The notes: generated from the sequence alone by a model not told the origin. Numbered from the stretch's first letter, positions 1-10,935 are shown. The stretch: 64,000 bases of DNA from Plantago major (GCA_026545765.1 CM048843.1:19899646-19963645); one strand, 5' to 3'. Made by a program: numbers and translations.

Positions 1-651
1 GGTATGTTGTCTTAACACAGATAAAACTGTTCTCAGATGAACAACATGAGATTCAAGTGAAGGACTGTAAACAAGAATATCATCAAAGAAAACCAACACA
101 CACTTCCTGAGAAATTATACAAATATAGAGTTCATCAGGGATTGGAAGGTTGCAGGTGCATTGCTTAGACCAAATGGCATGACTAAAAATTCATAGTGCC
201 CTTGATGTGTCCTGAATCCAGTGAATGGAACATCACTCTCCTTCATTCTAATCTGATGATATCCTGCACGCAAATCATTCTTAGAGAAAAATTTAGAACC
301 ATGAAGCTCATCTAATAATTCATCTATAATTGGCATTGGATAATCATGCTTCACTGTGAGAGAATTGAGGTATCTATAATCAACACACATCCTCCATGTG
401 CCATCTTTCTTTTTCACTAGTAACACTGGTGCATCAAATGAGCTGGTGATGTGTTGTATAACCTCATTACTCAGCATTTCCTGTATGATATGTTCTATCT
501 CATTCTTGAAGGAATGTGAGTATCTGTATGGAGACTGCTTCTTTGGGTTGGCATCTTTCTGTAATGTGATTTGATGTTCAATCATTCTCCTTGGTGGTAG
601 CTCATTTGGTTCATTGAAAACATCTGGGAACTCATGCAACACTGTCTGCAC
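1..651 (-). pseudogene. Reverse transcriptase fragment of gypsy element
   Basis: Residues read leftward from 651 give the N-terminal fingers and palm of a Ty3/gypsy reverse transcriptase. Visible motifs are [27 protein letters not shown] and [16 protein letters not shown] stop interrupts the frame near 115, and the FFDDILVYS catalytic box appears in another frame at about 60-95. The sequence then continues past the window edge. It is separated from gag-protease by a stop and a frame change at about 655-667. Confidence 0.85.
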
Positions 652-666
652 ATCTGGATGTATCTC

Positions 667-2427
667 TTATGTTGGGGACTTAGTAATGGTATATAAGTGA
701 CCAATAGCTCCAATTTCACCAGCATGATACAACATTTTTAGATCCTTTCCAGAAATAAGTTTGCATTCACTTTTGTTCTTGATTGCTATAAGAGTAACAT
801 GAGTATTGTTTTCATAGAATCCAAACTCCATCTTCTTGTAATCTAGCTGCACAGGACTCCTTTCTTTCAACCAATCACCTCCCAGTACTATATGATATCC
901 TCCAAGCTTGATCAGTCTCATGGTCATGACAAATTTGTGGCCTTGTATGAACCATTTAAAATTTCTGCAGATACTATTAATGATCAAGGGAAAACCATCC
1001 GCTACATTGTACTGGATTGGTGTTACTGGTTCAATAACACACCCCATTCTATGGGCAGTTTCTTCATCAATAAAGGAACTAGAGGCTCCAGAATTAATTA
1101 AGATACCCAATTTATGTCCTCTATGATCTCCATGAAACCTGATAGCATTATTACTAATACTACCAGTTATAGAATTGATAGAGATTTGAGGTATTTCATC
1201 CTCTATTTCTTCACAAGCATGTTCATTAGTCTCCAATGATGCCAAATATGAAGCCTCTTCTTCTTCTGACATGATAAAAAACAATGTTGGAGTTTTAAAT
1301 TTGTGACCAGTGACCCATTTATCATCACAATTGTAGCACAGTCCTGCCTGGTTTCGAGCCTTCATTTCATCTCTGGTGAGATATCTTCTAGGCATAGTAG
1401 AAATCTCAGGTGGTTTGCTGTTTCTGTTCTGTGTAGATGTATTTGTGGTTATCACTGGTTTGTGTGTGGTTTTGGGAGTGAACTTAGCATCCTCATGGAT
1501 AGCTTCTAACAATGGCTCTTGTTCTAGAGCAATGTCCATTGCTTCATCCACAGTCATTGGATGTTGAGCCAAAACAGCCAACTTGAGTTTCTTTTTAACA
1601 CCAGAACAAAACACACCAATATAGAAATTTTCACTCAATTCAGTACAGGATAGACACACTAAAGCTCTAAGTTCCTCAAACTTATCGATGTAGTCTGCAA
1701 GACTACCTGTTTGTTGGATCCTAGTAAACTCCATAACAAGTGTTTCTTCTTTTAAAGCACCAAATTTCTCACAGACTTTCCTGACTAACAACTCCCAAGT
1801 TGCAGACCTATAAGTAGTAATGAACTTTTGATACCACAGTTCAGCTTTGCCATCAAAGTAAACAGAAGCAAATCCAACTTTTTGGCTATTGGGGATGTCA
1901 GTCACAACATAAAAGTATTTGTGAAATTTGAACACCCATGACCTGGGGTCGGTACCATCAAACCTGGGAAATTCAAGTCTTGACACAGCATTAGAGACAT
2001 GTTTGTGCAAGATTTCAACATCACCTAGTTGATCTTCACTAAACTCTCTTTCTCTGTGGCGACTAGTGGTGGCCTTATCCTTTCCCATAGCTGAGTTGGG
2101 GATCAAAGGTGGTTCCTTTTTGAGTGTATGCATAAATTCCAAAACTTGGTTTATCTGAAATTCAAACTTTCTGAAAGAAAATTTGTTATCATTGATCTCA
2201 GTGTTAAACTTCTCAGTTAGCTCATTTAATAGACCTTGAGTAGCACGATGGACTTCACTATCACTAGCTAGTCTCAACTGCAGTTGGTTCAATTGTTCCT
2301 GAGTGCTAGCATGAACAGCAAACACTTCATCAATCCTAGCATGAGCTGAAGTAGGATTAACCATTGGTTCAGTCGTGTAAGCGTCGTATTCAGAAGAATT
2401 AATGCCAACCTGGCTCTGAGATACCAA
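667..2427 (-). CDS. Gag-protease polyprotein of gypsy element (defective)
   Basis: A 586-residue open frame that starts directly after the primer-binding site. A coiled-coil-like N-terminus leads into a retrotransposon Gag core (FPRFDGTDPRSW near residue 155). A zinc knuckle CYNCDDKWVTGHKF follows, in which the last Cys of the CCHC set is Phe. Next is a retropepsin-like domain whose active-site motif reads NSGA where family members have DSGA. Both changes predict loss of function. The frame ends in a stop just before reverse transcriptase. In life Gag packages the RNA and the protease cuts the polyprotein; this copy is probably inactive. Confidence 0.85.
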   Translation of the reverse strand: MVSQSQVGINSSEYDAYTTEPMVNPTSAHARIDEVFAVHASTQEQLNQLQLRLASDSEVHRATQGLLNELTEKFNTEINDNKFSFRKFEFQINQVLEFMHTLKKEPPLIPNSAMGKDKATTSRHREREFSEDQLGDVEILHKHVSNAVSRLEFPRFDGTDPRSWVFKFHKYFYVVTDIPNSQKVGFASVYFDGKAELWYQKFITTYRSATWELLVRKVCEKFGALKEETLVMEFTRIQQTGSLADYIDKFEELRALVCLSCTELSENFYIGVFCSGVKKKLKLAVLAQHPMTVDEAMDIALEQEPLLEAIHEDAKFTPKTTHKPVITTNTSTQNRNSKPPEISTMPRRYLTRDEMKARNQAGLCYNCDDKWVTGHKFKTPTLFFIMSEEEEASYLASLETNEHACEEIEDEIPQISINSITGSISNNAIRFHGDHRGHKLGILINSGASSSFIDEETAHRMGCVIEPVTPIQYNVADGFPLIINSICRNFKWFIQGHKFVMTMRLIKLGGYHIVLGGDWLKERSPVQLDYKKMEFGFYENNTHVTLIAIKNKSECKLISGKDLKMLYHAGEIGAIGHLYTITKSPT

Positions 2428-2429
2428 TT

Positions 2430-2998
2430 TGTTACGTCCCTTAGCTATCTTTGCTGATTATCAGTGAAGTGAGAATGAAAGAGAGGGGGAAAACAGACGA
2501 AATTGAGGAGGAATTGATGAATGGATAAGGAAAGTTACTAAAAATAAAACAATTCTCATTGATGAACATAAGAACTGCGAAAATACATATAAATAGGAAA
2601 TACTAAGTTGTCTGACAACGGCTATTGTACGAAACTTACAAGGAAATCAGGAAATATTCCCGAATCAAATGCAATGTTGTGACCTAATCGCCATGGATAA
2701 GAACAGAGCAATGTACGAATGACTCAGGAGCCGTCAGATCAATCTTGGCACGAACTGCTGAGATCTAATCTGGAAACCTCCCTGTTATTTGAATATTAAA
2801 ATGACTTTGACACGAACTGGACTCTCGCTTTAGTCTTGGACTGGACGACTTAATAGAAACGCGCCTTTATCCAAGCTATTACGTTTCTTCTGGAAACCCG
2901 CCTTTTAGCCACAAGTGTTTGAGTTTGGCACCTTGATCCTTATCTTCACTCCAGTAGCTTTGTTGATGGTGAATTGATTCTTGTCCTGGGACTCAACA
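2430..2998 (-). repeat. 5' LTR of the minus-strand gypsy element
   Basis: The LTR is 569 bp. On the minus strand it begins TGTTGAGTCCC and ends GGGACGTAACA, immediately before a primer-binding-site-like stretch (TTGGTATCTCAGAGCC on the minus strand). The boundaries were chosen from the TG/CA ends and the position of the primer site, because the partner LTR is outside the window. Confidence 0.75.
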
Positions 2999-3439
2999 TA
3001 CCTCTCCCAAATTTCACAAAACTGAATAAACCCACAAAAAACTTCAGTCTCTAGTGCACATTAAACTTACTGAAACTCAAAATCTCAAACAACTTCAGTT
3101 TACTATAGGCGAGTTTATAAACTTATAGATCTGAAACTTCCTTTCGATTTCCTAACTTGAGCTCACAGATCGATAACTGAAGACGAACCAATAACGGTTA
3201 ATTCTGAAGAATCCGACCGACTAAATTCGCTAAAGGTAAGCTTAAGAACTTTATCGATCTGAAAATTTTGATTTCGACCTTCGATTTCTTCTTGTCCCTT
3301 TCTGAAATCTTGATTTTAGATCTAAAGAAGATTAGGGTTTGCAAATATTTATCCCTAAATAATCTTTCTTTATCTGAAGTTGCTGCATTTCGATTTCTCT
3401 CTTGTCGAATCGAAAACTTAAGTTTGAACAGAATCTGAA
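2999..3439. other. Spacer between two gypsy elements
   Basis: AT-rich, with many GAATC/GATCTGAA-like words. No supported coding region is present. Its word content resembles 9292-9640 on the far side of the plus-strand gypsy element, so both may be parts of one older leader sequence split by insertion. That is inference; no target-site duplication flanks the insertion. Confidence 0.3.
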
Positions 3440-3973
3440 TGTTATGTTTGCAGTTGCAGAATCTGGGAAATCGACCAAGTATAGCAACAACAAGCTGGTA
3501 AAGGCGGGAGATTGGAATAGAAGAAGCATAACTAGTGGCAAAAGCGTGTTATCACTTGAGGAAATAAACACAAACACGCCCACTGATCCACAACCGTCCG
3601 ATGAGAAAGCATCCAACAATCCATATTAGGTCGTACCAGAAAAGATCACAGCCATCCACCAGGAATCTAATCAACGGATGCTGAAAGCCAAGGACTGTAC
3701 CATCGTCCTTGAAGCGTAGCTATGGCGATTTACTGCATTTCTAGCCTAAATAAACAGTGCAGCGTTTGATCCCTGCCATAACGTAGGGTTTCTTTTCATT
3801 TTCTAGCCGTTATCTAGCTTGCAATTTCCTGTTTATTGTACCGCAGTTTCATTGTTTGAGGCAGTAATGAAATTGTTCTAGTTTTAGCAAATCAATCTCT
3901 CTATCGTCTAATTTTTCCCCCATTTCTTCTCAGTAATTCTTGTTACGTTTCAAAATAGGCAAGTCACGTAACA
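3440..3973 (+). repeat. 5' LTR of plus-strand gypsy element
   Basis: 534 bp, starting TGTTATGTTTGCAG and ending ACGTAACA. It aligns along its whole length with 8728-9291. It lacks two short stretches of about 15 bp each that the 3' LTR has (near 9062-9080 and 9118-9130) and carries scattered substitutions, so the insertion is not very recent. Confidence 0.92.
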
Positions 3974-3992
3974 AAGTGGTATCCAGAGCCAA
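3974..3992 (+). other. Primer-binding site of gypsy element
   Basis: AAGTGGTATCCAGAGCCAA follows the 5' LTR by two bases. It matches, with one extra C, the usual plant initiator-Met tRNA primer site TGGTATCAGAGCC. The analogous site of the minus-strand element sits at about 2412-2428. Confidence 0.8.
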
Positions 3993-4032
3993 CTCGCGCA
4001 CTGATTCCTCTGAATACGAAGCCTTTCCCACA

Positions 4033-5544
4033 ATGACCACTCAACAAATAGCCCAACTCAATGAAGTAGCTCAGGTTTAGAGAACTCTGCAAGATCAACT
4101 GGATGAACTCACGGGGAAACAAGCTAGTGATAGCGAGTTACTCCAGAAAATCCAAGATCAACTGAATGCAGCTAATCTGAATCAGACTGCGGAGGCGAGT
4201 GATTTGAAAGTAACTTTACAGTTATTTCAGAACAGACTAGACCAGATGTATGAACAGATGAGTGGCAGACTCTCTTCTGAATCCGTTCTAGGGCAGGGTA
4301 GACATGTACCTGCTACTGGGATTGGAACAAGGATACATGAGGATAATGGAGAACAACAATCTAATGTTATCATCTCTAATAGAAATCATAACTCTTACAG
4401 TTATGTACCAAAAATTGATTTTCCTAGGTTTGATGGATCTAACCCACACTCATGGCTACTCAGCTGTGAAACTTATTTCAGGGTGGTTCCTAATATACTA
4501 GATGAACATAAAGCCTACTTAGCAACTGTTAATTTTGATGATGAGGCTAAAAACTGGTTTCAAACTTTTACTGTGGAAGATAGATCCTTGTCATGGCAGT
4601 TCTTTATAGAAAATGTTTGTGAAAGACTTGGTGACATTAAAGAGGAATCTGTGGTTATTGATTTTACAAACTTGCAGCAAAATGGAACTCTTCATGAGTA
4701 TGTTAAAAAGTATGAGAGAAGCAAGGCTTTGATGAATCATTTTGGTAATAAACACAATGAGGCTTTTTATATTGGAGTGTTTGTTAAAGGTTTAAAGGAA
4801 GAGTTAAGAGTTGCTACTCTAGCTCAACATCCTATTACTTTAAAGCAGACCATACAATATGCATTTGAGCAAGATTCCATCTTTGATAGTTGGTACAAAA
4901 AGCTAAAAGCTCCAAGCGAGACTTCCATAGCTCAAACCAAACCCAGTGCTTCTGTTACTAATGTTAAGACTAAGCCATTTGTTGATCATTCGCAGGTACC
5001 TCGCAAACTTCTTACTAAAGAAGAGACGAGTCAAAGGAGAGAATCAGGCCTGTGTTTTAACTGTGATGAGAAGTGGGTTAAGGGACACAAATGTGCCACC
5101 ACTACTCTTTATATTGTTATGACTGATGAAGAAGAACAAGCTTACTTGAATTCTTTACAGGAAAAAGAAGTCACTGAGGAGGAACCCCTTAGTTCTGAGA
5201 TATCTATGAATGCAATGCTGGGGAATGTCAACATAAATACTTTTAAATTCAATGGAGAACATGACAAACACCCACTGAGTATTCTAGTTGATTCTGGTAG
5301 CACCAATTCTTTTGTTGATGAAGAAGCTGCTCACAGACTAGGGTGTAACATTATTCAGGCTCCTGCTATGGTTATTAACATTGCAGGTGGTGGAATACTC
5401 ATTAGCAAGCATATTTGTCCTAATTTTACTTGGACTTTTCAGGGAAACACTTTCACTTATCCAGTCAGACTAGTGAAGCTTGGAGGGTATCATTTTGGTG
5501 CTTGGTGGAGATTTTCTCAGACTACACAACACCATAGAGCTTGA
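4033..5544 (+). pseudogene. Gag-protease of gypsy element
   Basis: The natural start is probably the ATG at 4033, but a TAG at 4078-4080 interrupts it. An open frame then runs to 5544. It shows a Gag core (FPRFDGSNPHSW), an intact zinc knuckle CFNCDEKWVKGHKC, and a retropepsin motif VDSGSTNSF that keeps the catalytic Asp. Near 5493 an apparent one-base insertion moves the end of the protease domain (the VLGGDFL segment) into the next frame. Compared with the minus-strand copy, this copy preserves the key zinc and protease residues but has lost the reading frame. Confidence 0.85.
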
Positions 5545-6700
5545 TTATGTCAAGATGATTGTGCATATAACTGTGAACAAAAAGAGAGTCTCATTGCAAG
5601 CTATTACTGACCAAGCTGAGTGTAAGCTTATTTCAGGTAAAAGCTTGCTCAAATTACTCAAGAAAGGACCAGTTGGTGCAGTAGGTCACCTGTTTGTTGT
5701 CACCACCACCGCCCTGGTTGAGCCACCACCAGTGATACAACAAGTGCTGGATGAATATAGTGATGTATTCTCAGAGCCAAAGGGACTGCCACCACACAGA
5801 GAGATTCAACATCAAATCACTCTCAAACTTGATGCATTGCCTAAGAAGCAGGCCCCCTACAGATACTCTCATGCCTTCAGGGGAGAGATAGAAAAGATTA
5901 TTCAAGAGATGATGAGTTCAGGTATCATACAGAATAGTAATAGTGCATTTGCTGCACCTGTGCTATTAGTGAGAAAAAAAGACAGCAGATGGAGAATGTG
6001 TGTTGATTACATGTATCTCAACGATCTCACAATCAAACATGATTATCCAATGCCAGTAATAGATGAATTACTTGATGAGTTTTATGGTGCTAAATTATTT
6101 TCTAAGATTGACTTGAGAGCAGGTTATCATCAAATCAGGATGGATGAGAAGGATGTTAAGTATACAGGTTTCAGGACTCACCAGGGCCATTATGAGTTTC
6201 TTGTAATGCCTTTTGGGTTGAGCAATGCCCCCTGCAACTTTCCAGTCCCTTATGAATTCCATATTTGCTCCATATCTGAGAAAATTCATACTAGTATTTT
6301 TTTGATGATATACTTGTGTACAACTCCACTCTTATTGATCATACTAATCACTTGAAGATTGTTTTAGGGCTACTGAGAGTGCATAAGTTATTTGCTAAAG
6401 CTTCAAAAGTGCACATTTGGGCAAAATCATGTGGAGTACTTGGGCCATATCATATCAGAACAAGGTGTTGCCACAGATCCTGATAAGATCACTTGCATAC
6501 TCAACTGGCCATCTCCCAAGAATATTAAAGAGCTCAGAGGTATCCTTGGTTTAACTGGTTATTATATAAAATTTATACAAGGATATGCCATGATTTGTAA
6601 ACCATTATATGAGCTACTTAGGAAGGACAATTCCTACTGGAATGAGCAAACTGAGACTGTGTTTCAAAAGTTGAAAAATATCATGAGTAATGCACCTGTG
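5480..6700 (+). pseudogene. Reverse transcriptase of gypsy element
   Basis: The frame at 5480-6355 carries the end of the protease and the reverse-transcriptase fingers and palm ([43 protein letters not shown]). A frame break lies near 6230. The catalytic box is seen as FFDDILV-like coding at about 6297-6320 in another frame. The thumb and connection region continues in the frame from 6392 (KCTFGQNHVEYLGHIIS, GLTGYYIKFI). It ends at NAPVL at about 6703, where unrelated sequence begins. Confidence 0.85.
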
Positions 6701-6703
6701 CTG

Positions 6704-6858
6704 GAAGAGCTGCTGAAAAAGATGACAGTTCGAGATCCTCAAAATCATCAAAGTTTTCTTTACCAAACAAAAATAAACAAGACAACAAATTAAGTTTATG
6801 TAAATATTGGTTATGAAAGATAGTTTTATACTGATTGATACTAGAAGTAAACCAAGAA
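6704..6858 (+). other. About 155 bp of unrelated sequence inside the pol region
   Basis: In the family the reverse-transcriptase motif NAPVL is followed within a residue or two by LPDFTKPF, which starts RNase H. Here NAPVL ends at about 6703 and LPDFTKPF resumes at about 6859. The intervening AT-rich sequence contains stops and matches nothing I recognise. No clear terminal inverted repeat or target duplication is visible, so it may be filler DNA from a repair event. Confidence 0.55.
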
Positions 6859-7240
6859 TTTTGCCAGATTTTACTAAGCCTTTCTATCTAGAAACAGATG
6901 CCTCAGGTACAGGAATTGGTGCAGTATTAACTCAGGGAAATGGTCCAATAGCCTATCTCAGTAAAGCTCTAGGGATAAAAAACATGGCACTCTCAACATA
7001 TGAGAAGGAATTTTTTGCACTACTCATGGCAGTAGAAAAATGGAGGCACTATTTGCAGGGTCACAAATTCACCATCAAGACAGATTAACAGAGCCTGAGA
7101 CATTTGTTGGATCAAAAACTCACATCAACTCTGCAACATAAATGGATAGCCAAGCTCATGGGCTTAGACTGTGAAATTCAATACAAGAAGGGAGCTGAAA
7201 ATAAAGCAGCTGATGCATTGTCAAGAATGAGGCATGAAGA
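6859..7240 (+). pseudogene. RNase H domain of gypsy element
   Basis: Motifs FYLETDASGTGIGAVL, LSTYEKEFFALLMAVEKWR and ADALSRM are the Ty3/gypsy RNase H core, with the first Asp (TDAS) and the Glu (EKEF) present. A TAA at 7086-7088 replaces a residue just after FTIKTD, and the frame continues beyond it. Confidence 0.85.
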
Positions 7241-8395
7241 ACCAGCTCTCAATTCCATTAGTACCATCATACCACAGTGGATTGCAACTATTCAGAGCAG
7301 CTATGAGAATGATGTTTTTGCAAAAAAGGTGATTGATGAGCTCATTTTAGACCCACAGAGCAGACCAGACTTTAAATGTACTAATGGGGTACTCATGTAT
7401 AAAGGTAAACTCTATATTGGTAATGATAATGTAGTCAAAGATTTGATTCTCAAACATATTCATGAATCGTCTGTGGGTGGACATTTTGGCATGCATGCTT
7501 CATATTATAGAGCTAGAACTGTATTTGCATGGCATAATGTGAAAAAAGACATTTTCGAGTATATCACAGCCTGTGATGTGTGCAAAAGATGTAAAGGTGA
7601 TAATGCAGCTTACCCTGGTCTATTACAACCTCTTCCTATACCCGATCAAGCATGGACTCACATTACTATGGATTTTATTGAAAGTTTGCCAAAATCAGAA
7701 GGTAAAGACTCAGTCCTGGTTGTTGTTGACAGGTTTTCCAAATATGCACACTTTATTGCACTTATCCTTTCACAGCTGAAGTTATAGCTCGAATTTTCAT
7801 TGATAACATTTATAAAGTGCATGGTATGCCTATTAGCATTGTGTCTGATAGAGATAAAATATTTACTAGCAATTTCTGGAAAGAATTTTTTAAAATCTTA
7901 GGCACAGAATTGCACTATTCAACTACTTATCACCCACAATCTGATGGCCAATCTGAAAGGGTGAACCAATGCCTAGAGAACTACTTGAGATGTATGGTAA
8001 GCCAGCAACAAAGAAGGTGGTATAAATGGTTAGCACTTGTTGAGTATTGGTAAAACACCAATTATCACTCCTCTCTTAAACTAACCCCTTTTCAAGCTCT
8101 CTATGGCTATATTCCATCTCAGTTGTCTATAGGTCCCTACCTACCAGCTACACATGGAGATTTAGAGCAGTGGACACAAGAAAGAATCAACATGACACAA
8201 CTACTTAAAGAGAACCTCATTGCAGCTCAGAATAGAATAAAGTTGTTTGCGGACAAGCACAGAACTGACAGGAACTTTGAGGAAGGAGATGAAGTCTATC
8301 TAAAGCTACAACCTTACAGACAAGCATATGTAGCACTGAGGAAACACATGAAGCTATCTGCAAAGTACTATGGGCCTTACAAGATCATATAGAAA
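7241..8395 (+). pseudogene. Integrase of gypsy element
   Basis: The N-terminal zinc-binding HHCC is visible (HIHESSVGGHFG ... CDVCKRC). The catalytic core carries D in MDFIESLPKSEG, D in IVSDRDKIF and E in QSERVNQCLENYL. A frame break lies near 7770, and stops lie near 8051 and 8390. The enzyme would insert the element cDNA into chromosomal DNA. Confidence 0.85.
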
Positions 8396-8713
8396 GTGGG
8401 ACAAGTTGCTTACAAATTACTGTTGCCTCCTAACAGTTCAATCCACCCAGTGTTCCATGTTTCTCTATTGAATAAGAAAATCAGCTCAAAATACATCCCT
8501 TCTCCAATCATTCCTCTGACAAATGCTGATGGATAGTTCCATGTGCTACCTTACAAGATACTTGATCGGCGCATTATACCAAGAAATAACATTATTGTGC
8601 CACAAGTGTTAATCCATTGGTCTAACTCTACAGAAGAAGAATCAACTTGGGAAGACTACTCAGTAATCTCAAAAAATTTCCCACAATTTGATTCTAGTGG
8701 ACAAGAATCAACT
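8396..8713 (+). pseudogene. Chromodomain-like C-terminal tail of gypsy polyprotein
   Basis: Coding continues after stops with HPVFHVSLL, then LPYKILDRRIIPR and VLIHWSNSTEEESTWED. This is the chromo-like tail of plant chromoviruses and related gypsy elements, which helps target integration to chromatin. It ends at the polypurine tract. Confidence 0.75.
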
Positions 8714-8727
8714 CAAGGAAGGGGAAA
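8714..8727 (+). other. Polypurine tract
   Basis: CAAGGAAGGGGAAA lies immediately before the 3' LTR. This purine run is the position where plus-strand cDNA synthesis is primed in LTR elements. Confidence 0.85.
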
Positions 8728-9291
8728 TGTTATGTTTGCAGTTGCAGAATCTGGGAAATCGACCAAGTATAGCAACAACAAGCTGGTAAAGGTGGGAGAT
8801 TGGAATAGAAAGAAGCGTAACTAGCGGCAAAAGCGTGTTATCACTTGAGGAAATAAACACAAACACGCCCACTGATCCACAGCCGTCCGATGAGAAAGCA
8901 TCCAACAATCCAGATTAGTTCGTACCAAAAAAGATCACAGCCATCGATCAGGAATCTAATCAACGGATGCTGAAAGCCAAGGACTTTACCTTCGTCCTTG
9001 AAGCGTAGCCATGGCGATTTACTGCATTTCTAGCCTAAATAATCAGTGCAGCGTTTGATCCCTTGATCAAGCCATCTCTGTCATAACTTAGGGTTTCTTT
9101 TCATTTTATAGCCGTTTAATTATAGTCATTATCTAGCTTGCAATTTCCTATTTATTGTACCGCAGTTTCATTGTTTGAGGCAGTAATGAAATTGTTCTAG
9201 TTTTAGCAAATCAATCTCTCTATCGTCTAATTTTTCCCCCATTTCTTCTCAGTAATTCTTGTTACGTTTCAAAATAGGCAAGTCACGTAAC
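8728..9291 (+). repeat. 3' LTR of plus-strand gypsy element
   Basis: 564 bp, collinear with 3440-3973. It begins TGTTATGTTTGCAG directly after the polypurine tract and ends GTCACGTAAC. The terminal base is C where the 5' LTR has A. Confidence 0.92.
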
Positions 9292-9642
9292 CAAGGTCTT
9301 TATTTGGAAAGAAAAATCGATTTTCCAAAAGTTTTTTTTTTTACACCATATGCATCGAAAACCTTGACATGTGAAGCTCGAGATCTGAATCGAAAGATTA
9401 GGTTCAGATTCGAAATCAAATATGAAAATAAGTCGAGAATTTTAACATACTATATTTCAACTTCTTTAGTTCATAATTTGAATGGATTTGAATCTGAATT
9501 CGAGTCTGAGTTTACTGAAGGAAGTATCAATCAGAATCTGAATTGTGAGACTGTCTATGGAAGAACGAATATACGAGAACCGAAAAAGACGCAGACAACT
9601 GAAACGAGCAGGAGGTAAAAACCTGGCTGCTTTGATACCAAA
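9292..9642 (-). mobile_element. Leader and primer site of a third LTR element
   Basis: On the minus strand a site TTTGGTATCAAAGCAGCC (about 9624-9641) directly follows the LTR at 9643-10007. This is the arrangement of an LTR followed by a primer-binding site and an untranslated leader. The leader runs leftward until it meets the plus-strand gypsy 3' LTR. No gag is recognisable. Copia or gypsy membership cannot be decided. Confidence 0.5.
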
Positions 9643-10007
9643 TGTAAGGGAAAACCGACCTTCCTCCATACACGTTCCAAGTTATGCTTAATCCGGTGAG
9701 TATGCTGCTGCAGTGAATCCATGATACCTGAAAAATAAGCACCACAACAATAGTGATGGAATATGGAATTTCTGAATCCTATTACCTTTCTGTATGAAGC
9801 ATTACCGATGGTTGTACACAGACGATTTATTTAAAGGCTAGGACAGGACCCCATATCCGAGTTAGACTAGGACTCTTCTATCCATCAGAGTTGAGTCCTA
9901 GTTGATAATAATAATTTAACGAGAATCCTAATAGAAATAAACCACTAGACATTTAACTAAATAATAAGTGTTAATGTGGACCACAAAATATAGGAAATAT
10001 TCTAACA
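9643..10007 (-). repeat. LTR of a third LTR element (minus strand)
   Basis: On the minus strand it begins TGTTAGAATATTTCC and ends TTTTCCCTTACA (365 bp, TG...CA), followed by a primer-binding-site-like sequence. The second LTR is not seen in the window; the rest of the element may be displaced or deleted. Confidence 0.55.
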
Positions 10008-10345
10008 TGTTGGACACAATTTTTAAGAAAAATGTATAGGAGTATGTGGTCCCCAAAAATATGTGGTGAAGAATGAGTATGAGATATTAATTGAGTGGAA
10101 AAGTACATGTGGACCCGAAAATGTGTGATTAGAAATGAGTTTTATTATAAAATTAATTTCCATAAAAAAAATTAACACTTTTAATGAAACGCCCAAAACG
10201 GAAAATTGTAACAATTTTAGTGAAACGGAGGGAGTAATATATATTGAATAAAGTCGAGGGAAGATAATTTCCATTTAAGGGATGATAGTGGGACGTTCTA
10301 AAATAAAATGCAGGAAATATAATTCGGACAGTGAAAGTATTACCA
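10008..10345. repeat. Two overlapping Stowaway-like MITE remnants
   Basis: One element end reads GTGAAACGGAGGGAGTA at about 10222-10238, the typical Stowaway terminus. The sequence after it (about 10247-10341) is similar to the right half of the intact MITE at 52421-52651, with matching words GAATAAAGT, TTTCCATTTAAG and AAATGCAGGAAAT. This suggests one MITE inserted into another, with the left ends decayed. Confidence 0.5.
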
Positions 10346-10930
10346 GAATAACTTCAATAGCATAGCCTATTTGCACCATAACAGAGAGAATTGATGTGTT
10401 TTGTACCATTTTATTATGTCACACGGACCTTGGGAAGATGCGCATCAACTTGTAGTATTTCCTATAACCAATTCAATAATTTTTATCGATGGTATATTTT
10501 CGTTATTTTTCCTCGATACGTCATGGTGTAATACTTCTTACGGTTATTCATGTTATATCATCCCATTATTGTGCAATGCAGGTCATATACTTGCAATGTT
10601 CAACACATTTAAACATAATGAAGTATTGCATTATGTTGTGGGGTAAAATAATTGTTAAATAAATACGAACGTAGCATATAATTCTCATATTAATTAAATA
10701 TCATTTTAGTAATTTTAGAATATATGAGCTACCTTTTCAGATACATTGGCAAGCTTCAAACTTATTCTATTTCGAGCTGACTCATAAAGTTAAAGTCTCC
10801 AATGGAGTTCCAATTAATTTTTTCATACAGTTTCGACAAAGATAACTAAAATCAAATGAAAGTCAAGGTACAAAACAACTTCACATTAATACTATGAGCT
10901 AGTGCAACCTTTATAGGAAGAACATGTATT
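10346..10930. other. Gene-free AT-rich spacer
   Basis: No supported gene. An 81-codon open frame at 10401-10646 has no recognisable similarity, and I regard it as chance. Confidence 0.5.
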
Positions 10931-10935
10931 AATAC

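Larger units (their letters stand above)
1..2998 (-). mobile_element. Ty3/gypsy LTR retrotransposon, 5' part, truncated by window edge
   Basis: This element reads right to left. Its 5' LTR lies at 2430-2998 (TG...CA ends on the minus strand). It is followed by a primer-binding site at about 2412-2428 resembling the initiator-Met type, then gag-protease, then reverse transcriptase running off the left edge at base 1. It is a relative of, but distinct from, the plus-strand element at 3440-9291: the two proteins align throughout but the LTRs differ. The 3' half and second LTR lie outside the window, so the target-site duplication cannot be tested. Confidence 0.9.
3440..9291 (+). mobile_element. 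Complete but defective Ty3/gypsy LTR retrotransposon
   Basis: The order is 5' LTR 3440-3973, primer-binding site from about 3976 (TGGTATCCAGAGCC), gag, protease, reverse transcriptase, RNase H, integrase, chromodomain-like tail, polypurine tract 8714-8727, 3' LTR 8728-9291. The domain order with integrase after RNase H defines Ty3/gypsy. The coding region carries several stops and at least three frame breaks, so the copy is dead. Flanking pentamers (CTGAA left; CAAGG or AAGGT right) do not match, so no target-site duplication remains visible. Confidence 0.95.

Noticed and set aside
3435..9297. Target-site duplication of the plus-strand gypsy element
   Set aside because: Flanking pentamers differ (CTGAA against CAAGG or AAGGT), so no duplication can be claimed.
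9259..9618. 119-codon plus-strand frame after the 3' LTR
   Set aside because: It starts inside the LTR end and runs through the leader of the minus-strand LTR element. Best explained as a shadow frame.
10401..10646. 81-codon frame in spacer
   Set aside because: No recognisable similarity and no promoter or splice context. Consistent with chance in AT-rich DNA.
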